Below the pieces are notes generated by a model, which saw only the letters and a list, made by a program, of their open reading frames with translations, searched no databases and was not told the DNA's origin. This document shows positions 13,198-14,684 of a stretch of 14,684 nt of DNA, piece after piece. The DNA is from Candidatus Neoanaerotignum tabaqchaliae (lineage in GTDB: Bacteria; Bacillota; Clostridia; Lachnospirales; Anaerotignaceae): positions 1-14,684 of the forward strand of contig CAJFUS010000036.1 of NCBI GenBank assembly GCA_904420235.1. Direction: 5' to 3'. Within the stretch, counting starts at the first letter, position 1. Each line of letters begins with the position of its first letter. The position numbers and the translations under genes were made by a program.

Positions 13198-14119
13198 ATA
13201 CATTAAGTATGTCTTTATATTTTAAATATGTTTTCTCGATGCATGGGGCATTTACGTTGGCCTTTGCCGCAAATCTGTGAGCTTTTCCTATTATGGCGTC
13301 AAACTCAGTGTTGAAATCGCCGTCTTTTATATTTCGATATAAAGATGTTATGGCGTCATCGGGAAGCCTGTTGAACACATCCATATACTTGTCAACAATT
13401 TTATCAGACACATTTACCTTCATGGATTTTGCAAGTGTATAAAGCTCTGTGTAAACGTCATTTATGAATTTTGTCTTTTCTGGTGACTTATGGACTTCTC
13501 CGGCTGGGCACTGAAAATATGAGAACACACAGCTGTTTCCGCACATCATTATATATTTTTCCCATACGGGAACCATTATGTCATTTGAGTATACTGTTTC
13601 AATTCCAACCTCATTAAGCATTTTGGAAAGCTCTATAGCCGTATTGTCGTTTCTTCCGTCCATAAAGCCCATGTCAATGTGGCACAGCTCACCTATATGC
13701 GCTATGACGCCAGGCTCTATTATGTTTGAGAAAGCGTATATGCAGCCGTCCATAACTTTTCCGGCGCTGCCGATTACACTTTTAACATCCTCTGAAACAG
13801 CAACTCCGTTAAGAAGAGGAAGAACTAATGTGTTTGGACCTATTATTGAAAGGCACTGACGGCAGGCCGCCTCAAGGGAATAGCTTTTTGTGGCTATTAT
13901 TAACGCGTCAACTGTGCCTATATCATTTACATTATCTGTGACGAGCTTTGGTTTCACATTAAACTTTCCAAGTTTGTCCGATTTGAGGGTGAGCCCGTTT
14001 TTGCTTATGGCCTCAAGGCTTTTTCCTCTTGCTATAAAATATATGTCGCTGAACTTACGGGCTAAGCTGGCCCCAACAACGCCGCCTATGCCGCCCATGC
14101 CAAGCACGGCTATTTTCAT
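13196..14119 (-). CDS. 2-dehydropantoate 2-reductase (ketopantoate reductase) family protein
   Basis: This 307-residue protein begins with the NADPH-binding Rossmann motif GMGGIG at residues 7-12. Family residues follow in order: K78 in ATKSY, N104 in PLLNGV, K188 in VWEKY, N195, S259 in TSLYRNI, and E272 in FNTEFD. These correspond to the catalytic Lys and substrate-binding Asn, Ser and Glu of E. coli PanE, so the active site looks intact. PanE makes pantoate for coenzyme A, but many paralogues in this family reduce other 2-oxo acids, so I do not assign panE. I prefer the ATG at 14119, about 10 bp after AAAGG, over a GTG at 14128 that would sit right against it. No pantothenate genes are adjacent. 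It is divergent from rpsF. Confidence 0.85.
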   Translation of the reverse strand: MKIAVLGMGGIGGVVGASLARKFSDIYFIARGKSLEAISKNGLTLKSDKLGKFNVKPKLVTDNVNDIGTVDALIIATKSYSLEAACRQCLSIIGPNTLVLPLLNGVAVSEDVKSVIGSAGKVMDGCIYAFSNIIEPGVIAHIGELCHIDMGFMDGRNDNTAIELSKMLNEVGIETVYSNDIMVPVWEKYIMMCGNSCVFSYFQCPAGEVHKSPEKTKFINDVYTELYTLAKSMKVNVSDKIVDKYMDVFNRLPDDAITSLYRNIKDGDFNTEFDAIIGKAHRFAAKANVNAPCIEKTYLKYKDILNV

Positions 14120-14176
14120 TTCCGTCACGCCTTTCGTTTTTTATTTTATATTATTATAATTTTTGTAAAAAGTCTA

Positions 14177-14205
14177 TTGTGTTTTGATTTTTTTTATGAT
14201 AAAAT
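14177..14205 (+). promoter_or_regulatory. Predicted promoter of the rpsF-ssb operon
   Basis: TTGTGT (14177-14182) and TAAAAT (14200-14205) are 17 bp apart, and the -10 box is preceded by TGA (extended form). Transcription would begin near 14212, giving a leader of about 80 nt. Confidence 0.65.
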
Positions 14206-14214
14206 ACCAATTTG

Positions 14215-14265
14215 TACGCATGCTGCGTATTTTATAATCCTTGCTCTTAACATTTGTTTAAGGGC
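14215..14265 (+). promoter_or_regulatory. Structured leader of rpsF
   Basis: Two hairpins lie in the leader. TACGCA (14215-14220) pairs with TGCGTA (14224-14229) around TGC. GCTCTTAA (14243-14250) pairs with TTAAGGGC (14258-14265), with one wobble pair and a CATTTGT loop. Ribosomal protein operons are often autoregulated through such leaders. I do not see the CCG of the S6:S18-binding motif, so its identity is open. Confidence 0.4.
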
Positions 14266-14292
14266 CATATGTCCAAAAGGAGGTGTATTTTG

Positions 14293-14580
14293 ATGAACAA
14301 ATACGAATTAGCGCTTGTGTTAAGACCAGACCTTGATGAGGAGGCTAAAGCTGCCGAGCTTCAGAAAGTTCAGGACCTTATAGTTAGGTTTGAGGGCACA
14401 GTTGACAAGGTTGATGACTGGGGCAAAAAAAGGCTTGCTTACCCTATCCAGAAATTAAACGAGGGCTTCTACTATTTCATTGATTTTTCAGCTGCCGGAA
14501 CAACTCCAGCTGAAATTGAGAGCCGTGTGCGCATTATGGAAAGCGTTCTCCGTTATCTTATTGTTCGTAAAGAGGGCTGA
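14293..14580 (+). CDS. rpsF: 30S ribosomal protein S6
   Basis: S6 is a small-subunit protein that binds together with S18 in the central domain of the 30S particle. The 95-residue protein begins M-N-K-Y-E-L-A-L-V-L-R-P-D. It contains D-D-W-G-K-K-R-L-A-Y-P-I and, near the C-terminus, E-S-V-L-R-Y-L-I-V-R-K, all typical of bacterial S6. The length is normal, without the acidic tail seen in enterobacteria. I chose the ATG at 14293 because AAGGAGGTG (14277-14285) lies 7 bp before it; an in-frame start at 14254 would add 13 unrelated residues. ssb follows after 17 bp, as in the common rpsF-ssb-rpsR operon. The leader contains hairpins that may mediate autoregulation. Confidence 0.98.
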   Translation: MNKYELALVLRPDLDEEAKAAELQKVQDLIVRFEGTVDKVDDWGKKRLAYPIQKLNEGFYYFIDFSAAGTTPAEIESRVRIMESVLRYLIVRKEG

Positions 14581-14597
14581 TACCCGGGAGGTATTAT

Positions 14598-14684
14598 ATG
14601 AACAAGGTGATTTTAATGGGACGGCTGGCGCGTGACCCAGAAGTTAGATATTCTCAGGGAGCGACGCCGGTGGCCGTGGCACGG
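14598..14684 (+). CDS. ssb: Single-stranded DNA-binding protein, 3' partial
   Basis: Only the first 29 codons lie in the window. They read M-N-K-V-I-L-M-G-R-L-A-R-D-P-E-V-R-Y-S, the standard start of the OB-fold SSB that protects single-stranded DNA in replication and repair. GGGAGGT (14586-14592) lies 5 bp before the ATG, which is 17 bp after the rpsF stop, so the genes are probably co-transcribed, with rpsR expected next. The oligomerisation region and acidic tail are outside the window. Confidence 0.95.
   Translation, partial: MNKVILMGRLARDPEVRYSQGATPVAVAR

Noticed and set aside
1..14684. Mobile element, CRISPR array, toxin-antitoxin or phage-defence island
   Set aside because: No transposase, integrase, regular repeat-spacer pattern or paired toxin-antitoxin genes were seen; genes are mainly housekeeping and metabolic.

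Overview
The window looks like chromosomal DNA of a low-GC, Gram-positive anaerobe of the class Clostridia, probably near Lachnospirales. The evidence is AT-rich intergenic DNA, strong AGGAGG-type ribosome binding sites, heavy use of ATA (Ile), AGA/AGG (Arg) and CTT (Leu), rho-independent terminators, a glycine riboswitch in front of a sodium:amino-acid symporter, and small proteins resembling families I know mainly from Clostridia. I saw no insertion sequence, prophage, CRISPR array, rRNA or tRNA.

Left part (1-4027, all + strand): the 3' end of a membrane-linked SGNH-type acyl-transfer or esterase protein is followed by a small DUF6440-like protein. A promoter right after these starts a probable operon: glutaminyl-tRNA synthetase (glnS), a zinc-ribbon membrane protein and 5-formyltetrahydrofolate cyclo-ligase. 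A terminator-like hairpin then precedes a small cysteine-rich DUF6472-like protein.

Middle (4074-7877): the membrane protease ftsH, with a TTG start, has its own promoter and terminator. Two single genes follow: a flavin reductase-like protein with a cysteine cluster, and a RibD/DHFR-fold reductase. The latter converges on a minus-strand methyltransferase across a bidirectional terminator.

Regulator and riboswitch region (7878-11984): a minus-strand SAM methyltransferase has a perfect sigma-A promoter. Next to it is a PAS + AAA+ protein that resembles sigma-54 activators but has lost the GAFTGA loop and the Walker B acidic residues. It is divergent from an alanine/glycine:cation symporter whose leader holds a single-aptamer glycine riboswitch with a terminator.

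Right part (11985-14684): a structured non-coding gap, a nitroreductase-family protein, a convergent minus-strand ketopantoate reductase-family protein, and the start of the rpsF-ssb ribosomal/replication operon, which runs off the window.

Most of the window is ordinary housekeeping and metabolic content. The most unusual items are the degenerate sigma-54-activator-like regulator, the expression platform of the glycine riboswitch, and hairpins that contain ribosome binding sites. I did not find a convincing multi-gene novel system.
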